Positions 21,437-36,000 of a stretch of DNA of 64,000 nucleotides are shown here, one piece after another. The notes under the pieces were generated by a model, which had not been told where the DNA came from, made no database searches, and was given only the letters and a program-made list of their open reading frames with translations. The first letter of the stretch is position 1. Each line of letters starts with the position of its first letter. The DNA lies in NCBI GenBank assembly GCA_958299035.1, contig CATQJL010000316.1, positions 23,661,676 to 23,725,675 of the forward strand. Direction: 5' to 3'. The position numbers and the translations under genes were made by a program. This stretch comes from Cylicocyclus nassatus (lineage: Eukaryota; Nematoda; Chromadorea; Rhabditida; Strongylidae).

Positions 21437-21645
21437 TGTCAGTTGCCGGCTGGAAGCAGAGTCATCTGCTGCGGCTCAGTGAAAACGGGAGCACCGGAGA
21501 CGACAAGCTCGCCTCACATCCTCTCACTCCCCCCTTTATATATCAACCATATCTTAATCCTAGTAAACATATATTTATAATTAAGTCTATAATTACCTCG
21601 TACCGCTACAGTCAGGCAAGGAAACTGCAGCCCTTGAACCTGACA
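21437..21645 (+). repeat. LTR of the TGTCA-ended family
   Basis: The segment starts TGTCAGTTGCCGG, has CTTTATATATC and AGTAAACATATATTTATAA, then TACCGCTACAGTCAGGCAAG and ends CTTGAACCTGACA. The 3' blocks match the LTRs of elements A and B. It lacks an obvious 4 bp target duplication because it is followed by internal sequence, not host DNA. Confidence 0.6.
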
Positions 21646-21882
21646 GCCAAAAACTTATGCAAATAAAAACGGAACCTGGGGAATCCCCGAACCTATTCTC
21701 TGATAGGGTAAGACAAAAATATTGAGGCTTATCCCAATGCAGACCAAAGAGATGAAGGAGAATTCCTCACCGTTCTGACTAATGGACTCTCTACTAAAAT
21801 CGAAAAAAATCGCAATCTTTGGGTCCTTTACCAACAGATTACGAGACTCTACTTATGGAGGCAGAACGAAGCCATCAAGTAA
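21646..21882 (+). pseudogene. Leader and gag-like remnant after the LTR
   Basis: After a leader, an in-frame stretch (21721-21882) reads IEAYPNADQRDEGEFLTVLT, NGLSTKIEKN and a helical end LWRQNEAIK before a stop. The AYPxxxxxxxxxFxxxLxNGLxxKI pattern resembles capsid-region sequence of LTR-element Gag proteins, but is too short to be sure. No further Gag or pol follows. Confidence 0.4.
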
Positions 21883-22534
21883 AACGGAAGAAAACGCCAT
21901 TGGAGATCCATTTTAATGCAAAAGTTGATGGAATCTCAATAATTTGCGCCCTAAACCGATAACTGCTATTTATTATATACAAGCGTTACAGACATTGTTC
22001 TCAAAAGCAGATATGCGGTCTGAGGTTAATAACATGTCATGTTATGCTTTTTTTACATGTGCAGTGATTTTCACACATTTTTAGAGATTTTGAGAAGCCG
22101 AAGACCAATATATTGATGCTGCGATACTCACTAAACGATGATAAAGACATCTTTTATTGATTAAAAAATACAAGAGAAAAATTCAAGCACGACAAGTAAG
22201 ATATCACCAGTGTTTTGCAATACAATAGCCGACAGCAATCACAAACATTCCATCCGATATCAAAACTTGAGCAAACAATCAAAAAATTTGTTGCATCAAT
22301 GTATGGAGCAAATAATCCGGATGGTTAAGCTATTCTTGCATGATTATTAGATTTCTATTCACAATGCAATGATTTTTACTCTTATCACATTTATTAAAGC
22401 TTTACATCAAGAAAAGTGTGTTAAGTATAAGGCCGCTGTAGTGAGAAAGACGAGCAGGCAAACAGTGTGTTTGGTTATAATCTGGAAGTGGACGAAGCAG
22501 ACTAGCATGAGCAATTTAAGTACTTGGTAACGAA
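21883..22534. other. Intergenic AT-rich DNA
   Basis: This lies downstream of the FIP gene's stop codon (minus strand). It probably contains its 3' UTR: the minus strand has AATAAA-like sequences near 22390. No other feature is seen. Confidence 0.4.
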
Positions 22535-25500
22535 TTAGATGTAACGGCAGTTGTTATTAGTGGTATTCCTTTTGTTCTTATCGGGTCCAAGTGGAGCTGC
22601 CAAAAGCTCAGGATTGCGCTCCATCACCCGCATAATCTAAAGAGGATAAATAAAGCTTATGCCATAAAAAATGAGAGCGACCTTTGAGCTTTAAGTGAAT
22701 GAGAGTGATTTACAACACTCCAGTTATGGCTATTTTGACGAGAAGAAAGTGTAGAACTCTTTACAGAGCTAGGGCGACAAAAAATTCTTCTAATAAAAGC
22801 CGCAACATCAGCTCTTTTAAAAATCAATGAAGATTCCTTCACAAATATTTTTCGAGTTTAGTTTATACTAAAGGCAGTGTCTCTGCAAATTTTCGTTTTC
22901 TACCGCCTTTTCCGCGCTTTCTCGCCATAAGAAACCCATTAGGATTTTCAGCACATGAAAATGGCGAAAATGAGCTTTTTCCGAAGCTTTCCAGGTCTGC
23001 ATTCAGTGGAAAATACGCGCAAGTGGGCGGGGCGCGAAAGGGTTCCGGTTTATCATCACTGAATGCGGACCAGGAAACCTTCAAAAAAGCTCATCTTCGC
23101 CACTTCCATGCGCTGAAAACCCAGATATGGATTCCTCCTGGCGAGAAGACTCCGAAATGGTGAGAAACTGGAAAACCAAGTTCTGCCGAGACACTGCAGG
23201 ACTTGTAACTGGTGGGTTGAAATAAAAGAGGGGCGTTCGAGTGAGGACCAAAAATTATACAGACTTCCAAAAACTTCCAAAATATTAGCAAAAAAGAACT
23301 GTTTGTGAGGCACGACTTAAGAAGGTGAATAGTATAAAAACTTACCAGATTGTCCATATACTCTTCCATATCACGTAGACGAGATTCTTTTACTCGCAAT
23401 TCCAAGCGTAGACTGTCCACTAATGCTAGCAAGTCCTGCTGAGACGCAGTGTTCTCATCGCTTCGTCTTTTCTGTAAAGAAAACATTTTTGAAAAAAAGA
23501 CGCAATTATGTTCGAAGCATCCCTTTCATTGCAAGGAGATGTGGAAAGCCTCAATCAAAAACTAAAATTTTAGGTTCTAATTCCCAAGGATGATAGAGCA
23601 GAATAACTCAATATTTTGATAATATAGTACACATTGTCTAAAGAAAAGAAGAGTGGTGACCTTTTTTTATTCTCGTTGAATGATTTGACATATCTAGTTT
23701 TGGCTTTTGAGACGCCAGTCGGAATTCCAAGCAAGGTCCGCGCACTTTTGCGTACCTGAGCTTCTCAAGTGGATGACTGTGTCGTACACACTATGTCACT
23801 GCCCAAGCATTAGCTCACAAGATTTATTCGTGTTTGAAAAAGTCAGCGCTAGGTTCTCGCCCAGACCGTAATCACAGACCAGTCAGTGTCCACCAGACAA
23901 CGCTGGAGCCCGCAAAACTTTGCTTTGGGCGAATTTAAAGCTGAATTTCTCGGCCATAAATAAACCAACAGAGCTGCTACTTGGGCCAAGATTTATTCAA
24001 GTACTCCTGGTATCCACAAAAGAAGCCTAACTACCCAAAATTACCTGGACATTCTCTGATAGAAGCTTCGCAATACAACCCAAATTTCGTTTTCTGTTTT
24101 TCTATGAAATATAAACGAACACTTAAAAGCTTAGCACAACACCAACACCGAATACCGGAGAAGCTAATCGACTCCTCTTGAAGTCGGGTTTGCTCAAGAA
24201 AGTAATAAATAAGAAACATGCATTTCATGATAGTGATGGCCATGATTACAAAGTAACTTACAATCCGCATCGATCTCAATTTTCGCTTCACTACCTTTAC
24301 AGGGCGCATAATTACCTCCTCCTATAACAGGAATTTAGCTTTACTGAAAAGTGAGCAATTCTATGTCTTTCCCTAGTTTCGATTTCCTCATGAAACTAGT
24401 TCAAAAGCCATTACTCCACTATATATACACAGACTTTTTCAGCTTTTTGAGTGACTGAAGACTAGAATGCGGAACTGGGTGGCGGCGCCACATAATTGCG
24501 TTCCGAACTGGCTTATTGCAGGTAGATGTAAACAACAGACTCTCAAACGACTCTGAAGAGGTTTTGCCAAAAGTTTTCGCAGTTTCCTTTTTTGGAATCG
24601 TTTTCGCACATTCAAGAAGTCTACAAGCCCGATTCCTTCACTCCGTATTGTGACTACATCTCTGATGAAAAATTACGGCAATGACAGCTTTGAATGTCAG
24701 ACACATTACATGCCGCCAAAGACCACTAATTTCATCGTTTATAGGGTCTCAAGAAATCTGACGTCTCTCTTTGAGAAAAATCTTAATGTCCTGTTGTCTT
24801 AACAGGACATTAAGATTTGCTGCTTTCTTTGGAAAAAGGTTGATTCATGGCATCACTCACCGCTTTCTACTCAGGTGCGGTCACATAGTACCAGCGGAAG
24901 GAGGAGATCATCAAGTGACGATTACTTAACTACTCACACTAAATCTTTCTTCTTCTTTCTCTCTCTGGTTTATGAAGGTTCTCATACCCTGATACTTGCG
25001 TATAATGGTTGCGAGGATACTGCCATACAAAATCAGATTTTCAAAGTTATTTATCTTCCTACAGACTCAATGAAAACGTAGTAAAATTGTGTTGATGATA
25101 TAATATGGCACTGCTAAACATTTTATAGTGGAAATAAGTGAAATTCTCGATATCCTAAAATTCAGGATATCGCAATTTTCGATGAACCACTGCTCGCGAG
25201 CTAAGAATTATCGAAGAATTTGCAACTTTAGATCCTACTTCTCCTATCAAAAACATGCTTAGCAGTGCCGTAGTATATCCTCAATACAATTTTATAGCGT
25301 TTTCATTGATTCCAAGAAGAAAAAGGACTTTGAAAATGAGAGGTGGTCCTCTAAAAATTCCCAGAAAATCACACAAGATAGTGAGAATCTGATCTGTAGG
25401 GCAGTGCCTTTGCAACCATTATGCGCAGATATCAGAGTATGAGAACCTTCATAAGCCAGATAGAGGAAGACGAAAAAATATCTAGAGTAACAAAATAGGA

Positions 25501-28500
25501 CGCGTCTCCTCTCAGATCCCCTCCCTTCCCCGCGGGGATGTACGTGCATACGGGCCTAAGTAAAGAGAGTGCTAATTTTGCGAACCATGATAAGAAATAT
25601 AGTTTTGCTATTTTGTATTGCTACGGACAGCTTTATGTAATTACGTTTGTTTAAGACAACCTTTGCTCGCGAAAAGAGGGCCGAGAACTTCCAATACAAA
25701 GTGTGCCGGTTTTTTATAGAAAAAACTAGTTTTCGGCGACTTTACATAAAATGAACGGGAAACTGAGTGATTTTTGGCTGCCGCTTGTATTTCTGAAACT
25801 GTTTCCATGTAAATGTTCCAAAAGTGCAACTGCAAAGCCGAGACTCGTTCGGAAAGTTTTTTTGGACGAGGCAGATCCGTTACGAGTTTCCAGCAACTAA
25901 CGGATAGAACATCGGCGATCTAACTGGCAAATTGAGCTTATAAAAGCCTGCACTCAGAGGCTGTATTGGTAAAAATATAAATGGAGACTTATGGTTGCGT
26001 TCACAGTCGACCGAAATGCCAGTGCTTCTAAACTGTGTCGAAGCGCTGCACCTATCTGGTGAGACTTTCCAAAACACAGAAGCTGGAAACAACATAATGA
26101 GAAGGAAATATTGGAGGACGAGAAGAGGAAAGAACAGAAGGAAGCCTTTTCTCTGCACAACAGTCGTACCAGTCACCACCACCGAGCAAAAGTTGGCCTC
26201 TTCGGCCTCAGGCAAGGTTCACGCGATTTGATTGTCGCGATTCAATCGCGACAAGACAACTGTTACAAGTTCATTGCATGCCGACCAGCTTGAATTTCGA
26301 TTGTGATACTTTTCAGCTCGAAATTTTTGGATGTAAAATGAAAATCAATGAAAATCGCGGCGATTGCATTGCGACGATCAAATCGCGTGAACTCTGTCCG
26401 AGGCCTCCAAGGGAGAAGTGGAAGCGGAAATGAGTAAAAAAAATGGAAAGAGATGCAGGAAAAGAGAAAAGAGCTGTCGCAAAAGAAGAATGCCCCTATG
26501 TCCACTTCTGGCAGAGTTCCAGAACAGTTCTAGAACATTTTTCAGGACCATGCAGACACTTTGGGTCGACTATGAACGTAGCCTATGCCCAGTAGACATA
26601 ACATATCTTGAAGGTCAGGGAACTAACTTCTGATCTGATTGCATTAAGTCGTTTAACTATAAAACATCAATCGTTCAGAATAAACTGACGTTTCCAGGGT
26701 AGAACAAAAAGCAGCAGGGTAAAGCAGCTGGGCAGTGAGAAAAATTTTTTCCCAAAAAAGCAGGTCGTAACAATAAATGGAGCATAATAATGCAATAACA
26801 GCTGCAATATTTCTTACACTCCTGCTACATGGAAAGTGGTCTCATAATTCTTACGTCTGGAAACGTGTTCTATCGATAAAAAAAGCCCTAAGCGAATGTA
26901 ATCATGGTCAGCACTCATGCCACCTACCACTTGTTTATTGGATCCTCCAAAGCCAGAAGATGCTACGCTTCTAATGCTGTTCGCTCTGTGGAACGATTCC
27001 GCTGTAGATGCCTGCAACCGATCACACCGATAATGCAAAACAGAGTAAAACAACGAAGATACCCCGGAGGAGGTACAAACACAAACACTTTACAGTCACG
27101 TAGATTTTTTGTTCAATGTAGTGTTTGCGGTGCCGCGAAAACGCGGTAAAATTTGCGCGTGAGCAGTTTAGCAGCTCTGATAATGCCGGAATTTTGCGCA
27201 CGCAAGTGACAGGCGTCATAGGCGTAGTTATCTGTTCACGCGCATTTTCTCGGCACCGCAAGGGCACCATTTTAAGCGAAAAATCTACTTGACTGCGTAA
27301 ATAAAGGACAGAAGGAGAGGCACTGCTAACACAAAAGAAGCAGAAAATCGATCAAAAATAAATAAATAATCAAAAACTGACGGTAGGTGAGCCGGAGATA
27401 TTCTGAGTAAACTGAGCTCCTTGAGCAGCAGGCGTAGAAATGGAAAGTGGATTTTGTGGAGTGTAAGTCTCCTCGCTGAAATCTATCCCGCTTAATGCCG
27501 AAACAGGCCGAGAGGCGTTATTGGATCTGAAAAAGACAGAGAATAGTTTTTCATCAAAAAAGTTGCTTAAAAACCTCTTGCACGCGATGAGAAATTTATC
27601 TTGACTAATGCAAATATAGACTTTTTTGTCCTGGTAAAATCGCAAAAACTTTTGCGCAGCTCAAACACTCACAATTTCTTAGGATTTTATTTTTGAAGGG
27701 TTCTATTCAAGTAATCTGAAGAGCTTAAGAGCGTTCATGTCACATGTTAAAATATTTTGCAACCTATAGGTCGTCAATAGAAGCTTCTGCAGGCGGTACA
27801 ACCTCGCTAAAAAGTGCGCTGCGCGTAATCGCGTCTGCGCGGCGAAGGTTTTTGCGACCCATGGAGCCTTCTGGCTATAGAAGTTCCTACGGACTATTAA
27901 AATGTCCCATCGTAACACTCAACAGCCTGATAGTACCAACAACGAAAAGATGGATGGCATTCGCGTAAAGGAGACAAAAACTGGCCGCCACTTTCTGAAA
28001 ACAACTTACACCAGGCTCTACCACTGTGTTGTGCTGAAGGCTTTGTAACAAACTAACTCCCCCCCCCCAGCCCTTTCTTCCCCGCACAACTTCCAACAAG
28101 TGATATCAACCTTGGAAGTTCATTCAGTCAAATCAACTACAAGTATTTCATACCATAGTTTTCTTTAGAAAATGTATTAAAAGTTAATCCGAAGGGTTTG
28201 ATATGAAGTTTCTTTCGATAAATGCCAAAAATCAATAGAACTATGGAATAAATTATATTTTGGAACTGCATGCGCAAAAAAAAAAACGATTCAAACTGGT
28301 TTTGAATCTCATTTGTAATCAATGTGTGGTAAATTTAGTGATTATTTTTAGGGGCCTTCGTCAGGAATTACCTGGTGTTCAAAACGATCTTGACAAACAA
28401 ATCGCTGTCATGATTTTTTCAATTTCCAAAAAAAAAATACTCATACCTTTCGTCGCGCATACGAACTGCGCCATTGCTTGTGGGTGGTGCAAGATGACCA

Positions 28501-31500
28501 TTTGATTCAAAAGATGAATTTACATCGTTGGATGAATCAGAAACGTCCTTCTTCGATCTAGGAGACAAATGTTTACAATCTATGATGATTGAATAAAATT
28601 AGGTCTTTACCTTCCAATCGTTTTAATCTTGCTGATGAAACGACTGCTTCGTGAGCTGGCCATGCTGATTCCACTTATCCCACTAGCCATCGACATGGTA
28701 TCTTCAGCTTGTTTATGTTTTCCAACTTTCAACTTCCTTTTCATTTTGTCCAGCATCCCGTCTGAAAAAAAGTTGATAAAGGGCTAAAAATATTTGAAGT
28801 TAACAACCCTCTAGGTGAGATTCTAAATAGGCAAATAGGAGAAGGTCCTCGCAATGAAAGTCAAGAAAACAGGGTCATTGAGAAGGTTCGCGAGCTGAGT
28901 ATAAATGCCGATTAGAAGTTTATACAACTAGTTTTTCGCATGGGCGATCCTTTAAGGTATGCAATGCTCGACGCAATTGAGAATACTGAATACATCTAAA
29001 GGAAAATATAAATCGCTTGCTGAACTATGCCCAAATAAGCCGATGCACATGACATTTCCATTTAAGCTTGTAAACGTTGTATAATCGAAGTTGTCACAAA
29101 ACACGATATCGAACAAATTTCAGTATAGAAGCACAAGACCAGCACCTATTAGCACCACACCCAAATTTTGCTAAAGTATTGATTTTATCGATCTGCATCA
29201 CTACTCTTACTCGCTATCATTTCCGAGTATCCTCAAGTCATTTGTAATTTAATATGCGTATTGAACGTACACGCTATCTAACGAAATTGTAATTCCAGAA
29301 CCTGCTCATTTCCAGTATTTCCCCTTGTTTCCTTTTCTTTTTTGATTTGAACGGTTATTATCAGTTAGTAGTACGCATTTCCACAGTTCGTTACGCTAGA
29401 AAATTTTACAGAGGAGCTACTCGTTAGGGTGACGTCGGTTGCCGCGTGTAGTGTGCAGGCTCACATATTGAGTAAGAAATGACTAAACGATACGCAGTAT
29501 ATTTGTATGAAGAAGGAGGAGGAGGAATAGAAAAACAAAAAAAAAATCATGGGCCTTCTTCTAGCGCCAAAAGCAAGCATGGTATGGAACCATTCTTAAT
29601 TTGTGTCAGATGTGTTTTATACTTTCTGAGTTATATTTATACTATTGAACTCATTTTAAGTAATTTTTTCACTGTTTTGTGGTGATTACTTCATAGAATG
29701 TCGTTTCTACAGATGATAAATGAGCAAAAATTAGAAAAAAAGGTGTCACAGTTCATTTAAAGAGATCCAGAAAGATAGCTTAATTGATTCAACTTAGCAA
29801 GTTTTTGAGACTAACTGATATCGTCAATAGTACATTTTATAATTCAACCACTCCAGCCAGTAGGAATTAGGGGTAGGCAGATTTTCAAACGAAGACTTAC
29901 GAAAAGGCAGTTTCCTTGCCATTCGTTATACCAGTTAAGTATAGATTTAAATGAAATAAGTCACAAATTCCTAAAAATTGAAAATCCAGAGATCATGAGT
30001 CACACCTGGTAGATTACTATGATAAAATCTTCGAAGAAAAATGAAAAAGGTACTGGTAAATTACGACTCCAAAATAACGCAGATAGGACTAGACGAAAAT
30101 GATCATTCTCGTCTTGACATTAAGAAAAGAAAAGAGGGAGGAATAGGGTCATATCATAGAGAACGCGATAAAGAGATGTTAACTCAATTCAAGAATCTGC
30201 AAATGGCGAAAAACCGCGGCGTGTCCCGAAGCGAACGCTCTTTCAAATAGCACTTTTAGATTACTGGTTTACTAGTCATACAGAACGTAACTATATCCAC
30301 CCCAATATAGCAGAAACAAAAGTGATATTAATTCTCAGTTTTGCTGAAAACGACTCGACAGCCTAGCCGAGGTACGAACGGTCGGTCGGGGCGAAAGCAC
30401 GAAGAGAATAATGAGAATGCAGTAAAGTTCATCGGCGGAGAAACAAAAAAGACAAACGTTCGAACAAAACTTCGGTGAGACTGCGGAATGGCGACAGAGA
30501 CTTTTAGCAAAAGCACATTTATCGGAAGCAAAGTGTGAGAGATGTGTTCATTCTCTATCAATAGGGGGGAAAAGCTCTACGATAACGTGATTTACTCAAT
30601 AATCACTGCAAATCAGGTCGGTCACGCGCAAGGAGGGGAAAGCGGATGAGTGTGAAAGGGGGAAAAAGTGCAGTAGACGCAAGCGACAATTGCTCACTGG
30701 TAGCCCCCCCCCCCTTCTCCGAAACGCTTTTTCTTCCCCCACTCGAGAGGCTTCTCAAATAACACTTACCTTTTTCAATTTTGTTGAGAGACGTGTTCGA
30801 TATCGAAAGCGTCGGTTTCTCGTATGAAAACGTGAATTGCAGTTGTATCTCGCCTCTGTAGGAATAGGAATCAATGAAAGCTAGAAAATTGTAGGAAAAT
30901 AAACAACAGAAAAATGAACAGCTGGTAACAGACGCTCTGCAAATAACAAATCTTGTCCATTACTCACCTGTATTTATCATCATCTTTCCTTTTCTTTAAT
31001 GCAAACCACATGTGTCCACCAACTCTTTTGGCTTGCTCAATTGGAATTTCACATTTTCCAATAACATCTACAATAAAATTTTAATAAGCAACTTCAAAAC
31101 CAAAAAATGGCAATTTACCTGCACCGCCAAACTTTGTTTTATGTGAAACAGTTACTGTAATATGAGAGGATTTGTCATTGAGTTTGCTGAAAAAAAAGCA
31201 CATAATTTCATGAAATTATGGTATGTTCAATGACTAACAATTCACAATGTTCATCCCATCGACAATCAGCTTCTGTGTTTACCACTTCAGTTATGGCTCG
31301 ACTTCGTAATGACCCTTTGCCATGAAGGACCACGGTAGCGAATGCGTCGAGGGTTACATGATTCTTCAAATACAAGCCTCGGGCACTTGCGACTGAAAGA
31401 TTCCGTTCATTAGCGAAAATTGCCGCAAAAATAGGCAGAAGTACAGCTACAGCATGTCAGAAATGTATCGCCTTTCTTTTAAACATAATTAGGCGTAATA

Positions 31501-33025
31501 TTAGCCATGAACTGAGAAAAGTATGGGAAAAAGCATGATGTTATTTTTCGCATGCTTTCAAATATTTACAAATTTCAAGATCCACGGTCACGAAAAGATT
31601 TACCAGCACTAGAAAAAGCTTAGCACGACTCGCGATCAAACATTACACAGTGTGTTTGATTCGTCCTTTTCCCGTTTAAAAAAAATAAACGGGCCCTTTA
31701 GTTAATTCTAACATCCATCAGATTCCTATGGAATGCTGACTGGAAGCTTTGTGGCAAGCCCTTGCTCAAGAACTGGGACAGCTCATACAATTCATTCGTG
31801 CCCAAAAATACCGAATTTTGAACCTTCGCCCAGTACCGTACCCGACAGCTCTGATTAGTCAGCGAAACGAATAAGATCTGGGCAAAAGTAGAGTCGAACT
31901 TCTCGGTCATGATTGAATCATATGAGCCGCGGCTTGAATGGGCTTAATTAGGACTCCTCGATCAGCCTCGACATAAAAAGCTCAAGCCAAATCCGCACTT
32001 CAACATTACAGATGTGGAGCTTGACAAGCGTTTTTCTCTTAATAAGTTAAGGGTTTCATACTCCAGTCCACCCTCACTAATCAAACTCAAGATTAAGGAA
32101 TTTTCACCAATTCCTCAGAAAGCAAAATCCAATCAGCTTTTCTTTGATCAAACTAATCTTTTCAAGGATCTGAGCCTCCTAAAAAGACATGAACATTATC
32201 CGACCGCTTTTTTACATGTACCGGACGTACAGCACATTCCTATTTCTCATAGGATTAGCTGGGAACTAGGTGTTGTCGCTTTTTGCAGACACCCATTTGC
32301 ACACGATCGTTCGTCACATCGAAGTGCGTTTCGCCCGTCACAAGCGGACTTTCACGATGTAACGCGGGATCGTGCAAATGTGAGTGTTGCAAAAAAAACC
32401 GCACCATTGCACTTAGCCACCTTAGAGAAAAGTGCAAAAGCAGGGGATTTCTGAGTCTTAGATCAGTTCAGGAAAAGCTCAACTTTCCACATCGTCAGAG
32501 GAGATAAGAGTCGAGGGGTGGGCGTTTACGAAAATCATAGGTTATTATAGGTCCTGTCCAAGTTCGACTGTCGCTTAATCTCGGCATGTTCTAGATGCTT
32601 CTTGTGTCTTGTTTAGCTGGACACCGGGACTGGTATATCCCCTATTCGAACAACTTTTCGGCGATATCGCCTTCTTCACAGTCTGAAATTATCGGAAGCA
32701 TAAGTGAACTAAGGATATACCAATCTCGGTGTCCAGCTAAGTCATAACTAGTATTATAGGTCCTTTTTAGCAGAATTAGAAACTTGAACGCGACAAGAAG
32801 TGCATTATGCGTTGCATTTAATGCGACAAGTGACATGCCCTACACTTAGCTGGCATTCTTGCAGAGTTTACTTCCCTAGATATTTTATGAATTTTATTGA
32901 TTTTTCAAATCCGGTTGCCATTTGAATACTGGAAATGAAACCAGTAAAAACAGCACAGTTTAAGAACATTCGGATTTGGAACACAGAGTATGAATGAAGT
33001 TCTAAATCTTATATATAAAGCTGAA

Positions 33026-33056
<31 letters not shown>

Positions 33057-36000
33057 ATGTCTGTCTACCTGTACGTATGTGCGGAGTAGAAATTTTTATT
33101 TCTGAACCGATTTGGACCAAACTTGGCACACATATACTATGGGGCAGGAAGCGTGTCATAGGCTACTTTTCGTTGTCGATCGATATCGATTTTATCGATT
33201 TTTTGCAAAATTTGAGCTACAAGGCTGGGAGTTGGCACAGGGGGGTAATCGAGCATGCTAATTACAAATACATGGCGTCCCAAAAAAATGTTTCGAACGT
33301 TTGATCGTTAATATCTCTCTTCCCAAGAAGTCTTTTGCCTTGCTTCAGGTACCGCTGGCTTCAACTTAGATTTCCATTATAGAACAAATCACCCATCTCT
33401 CTTCATTACTGTAGGGTTACGGTAGAAACTTCAAAGAGGGTTTTGAACCATGAAAGGCCATATTTTGCCTCAGAAAGGAAACAAAACAGCCTGAAAACTT
33501 TAACACCAGGCTAATTAGAATTGCTGATTATAACTGTAAAGTTCCCAACTTATTATGATGCTTCATTGAAGAGTTATGCCAAATGAGAGGTAGCGGCCTT
33601 TTTTTCAATGTTCCTGAAAAGTGCGATTACACCGTTTAGAAAGCTTCGTAATCTTGTGCATAGTTGAGTATTGAACTCAGCGTCTATAAAAACCCTATTA
33701 CACAAGTTTTCACAATTTTTTGAGAAATTTTGAAACAGCAGCTTTTTCCACATTGACACCATATGTTTCAAGTGTCTACCGTAATCCTACAGTAATGAAG
33801 AGAGATGGGTGATTCGTTCTATAATGGAATTCTAAGTTGAAGCCAGCTTTACAAAACGGTACCTGAAGCAAGGCAAAAGACTTCTTGAGAAGAGAGATAT
33901 TAACGATCAAACGTTCGAAACATTTTTTTGGGACACCCTGTATATTATTGACAGGCCCGGGCGGAGCCGGGTTTGCCAACTAGTTATTCACTAAATATAT
34001 AAGGTGGTTTACTAAATTTTGCAACTGATTTCGCAATTTTACGCTTTTTTGTGGCGGGCTCTTTTTTTATAAAGCAAATTATGAAGTCAATTACAAACTG
34101 GCACAAATCGCTCATTCTTTATGACCAAAGCTTCGCAACTAGTGAAGTTGGACGATTTAAAGAGTTATGAACTAAAACGAAGCCGTTCGCAAATGCACCG
34201 TGATCCGAAATTGTACTTGAATTACTGTTAGTGTTCGACTTTTAGCTAATAAGGAATTGGGTTTTGAAAACAAGACAAGACCAGGCACTTTCACGAATCT
34301 GAACGGTTGCACGCAAGGCAAGTTTCAACCAAATTTGCAATGATTTACAATTCTTACCTTGTACCGTATAGCTACCGTAACCCCCATTGTGAAGTCAGAA
34401 TTTGTTACAGAAGTAACTATACCCTAACTTGTGCCATAATCTACACTATGACAGAAATTTGAGCGCGTCACATTTGGAGTGTGAAAAGCTATCAAAGAAG
34501 CGCAAAACAGACTTAATAATCTGATAATTCGCACGGGCTAAAAAAACTCAACTGATTGCTGTTAATGATAGAATTTGCTGACAATTATAGTGCCTTTAAT
34601 ATGACATAAGTGTGTTATAAAACAAATAAAGTATCCTGCTTCATAAGTCCTTTTTGTTGATGAAATGGCACGAATCAGAATTAAAATAAAGTGTAAATTT
34701 GTTCAAATAAGCTCAAAAAGGCTAACAAAAAAGTAAAAGACATTTTGTGCCTCTAAGCAAGGACGTGGTACTTCTGACATCTTTTCCTGCGTTTCCTCTA
34801 CTGGTCAGTAGCAGTCAATTAGTTTCTGAAAAACTCCAAACAAACCTGCAGGCGGATACGGATCTTTTTACTTTTCTCCTCAAAAATCAAAAAGTTATAG
34901 TATGTCTCACATCTGCAGCGCTGCAAATGAAAGTCTCGAAAGTCTGCTTGACTAGAATTTTATCTAAGCAAGAAAATGCAAATAAAACCTAACGCGATTT
35001 GCTTTACAATGTACATCACATTCCATGGCTGTAAAAGCTTTCAGCTGGCGCAGCAGAAAGAATTGATTTGCGATATCGTCTAGGATCGAGGTTTAAGTTA
35101 AAAGTGGGGAAGGGGGGTCACGAAAAGAGGAAGGGGAAGAGACGGCTTAGAGCAACTTCTGATAAATGAGAAGTATTTCGCATTAGGAGGATCAAAAAAG
35201 CAGAAAAAATAGCAATCGCCAGGTTTCTACACCGTTTTGCTACTGATTCATTCAAAAATGTTTCCTTGCATATCAATGTCAACGCAGCAACATTATTTAT
35301 TGTGAATATAAAATCAAAAGCCTTTTTTTCGCAGCACTTTCAGAGCAACAGAATCTCAGGGGTCCAAACTGTATGTATAAGCATTTAGATCCGATTACCT
35401 TTGACACAGCGAGCCTATGTAATCACTTGAAATATTAAAAGGGCCTCATTCGGCCCCTTCGGGTAGAGGACTATACGTCGCCGAAAAAGGGCGGTCTCCG
35501 CTCATTTGCGACAAATACCCATCCTTGTATATGGGTGGACATGCGTTCCTGCAGGAAATCCGTGCGGGACTCTTCCACATTCGGCGACATATAGTCCTGC
35601 ACCCATTCCCTTCTTGTGACAGAAGCCCAGGGTTCGTTATTGTAAACATATATCGCAAGGAAATTGCCGTATGGCATTGGTTCTTGCTCACAATATTATT
35701 TTACGATCGTTTATCGAAGTCGAAACATTCTCGCAGCTCCTGATATGAATTGAGAACTACAAATTGATTGTAAATAACGAATTCCAAACGTAATTGCTAA
35801 TTAGTGCCCTTTCTGCCACAGCAACAACCGAGAAAAAAGTATTGTTGCCAAATTTGCTAATCAATGATTCTCTGTTCCCATAGTCCTGATTACCGGGAAA
35901 AGTTTTTCAGTCTTTCAATTCTCTTTTTTTTATTTTAGATCCAAACTATGATTACTAACATATCAAAAGTTGGGATAAATGGTCTCATCTCTACAAAAAG

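Noticed and set aside
28447..28761. Apparent frameshift between FIP exons 6 and 7
   Set aside because: A recount of the A run (AAGATTAAAACG) restores the phase; the gene is continuous.
33028..33066. TCTG repeat as a candidate CRISPR-like or regulatory array
   Set aside because: A plain 4 bp microsatellite in the Helitron 5' region; this is eukaryotic DNA and there are no spacers.
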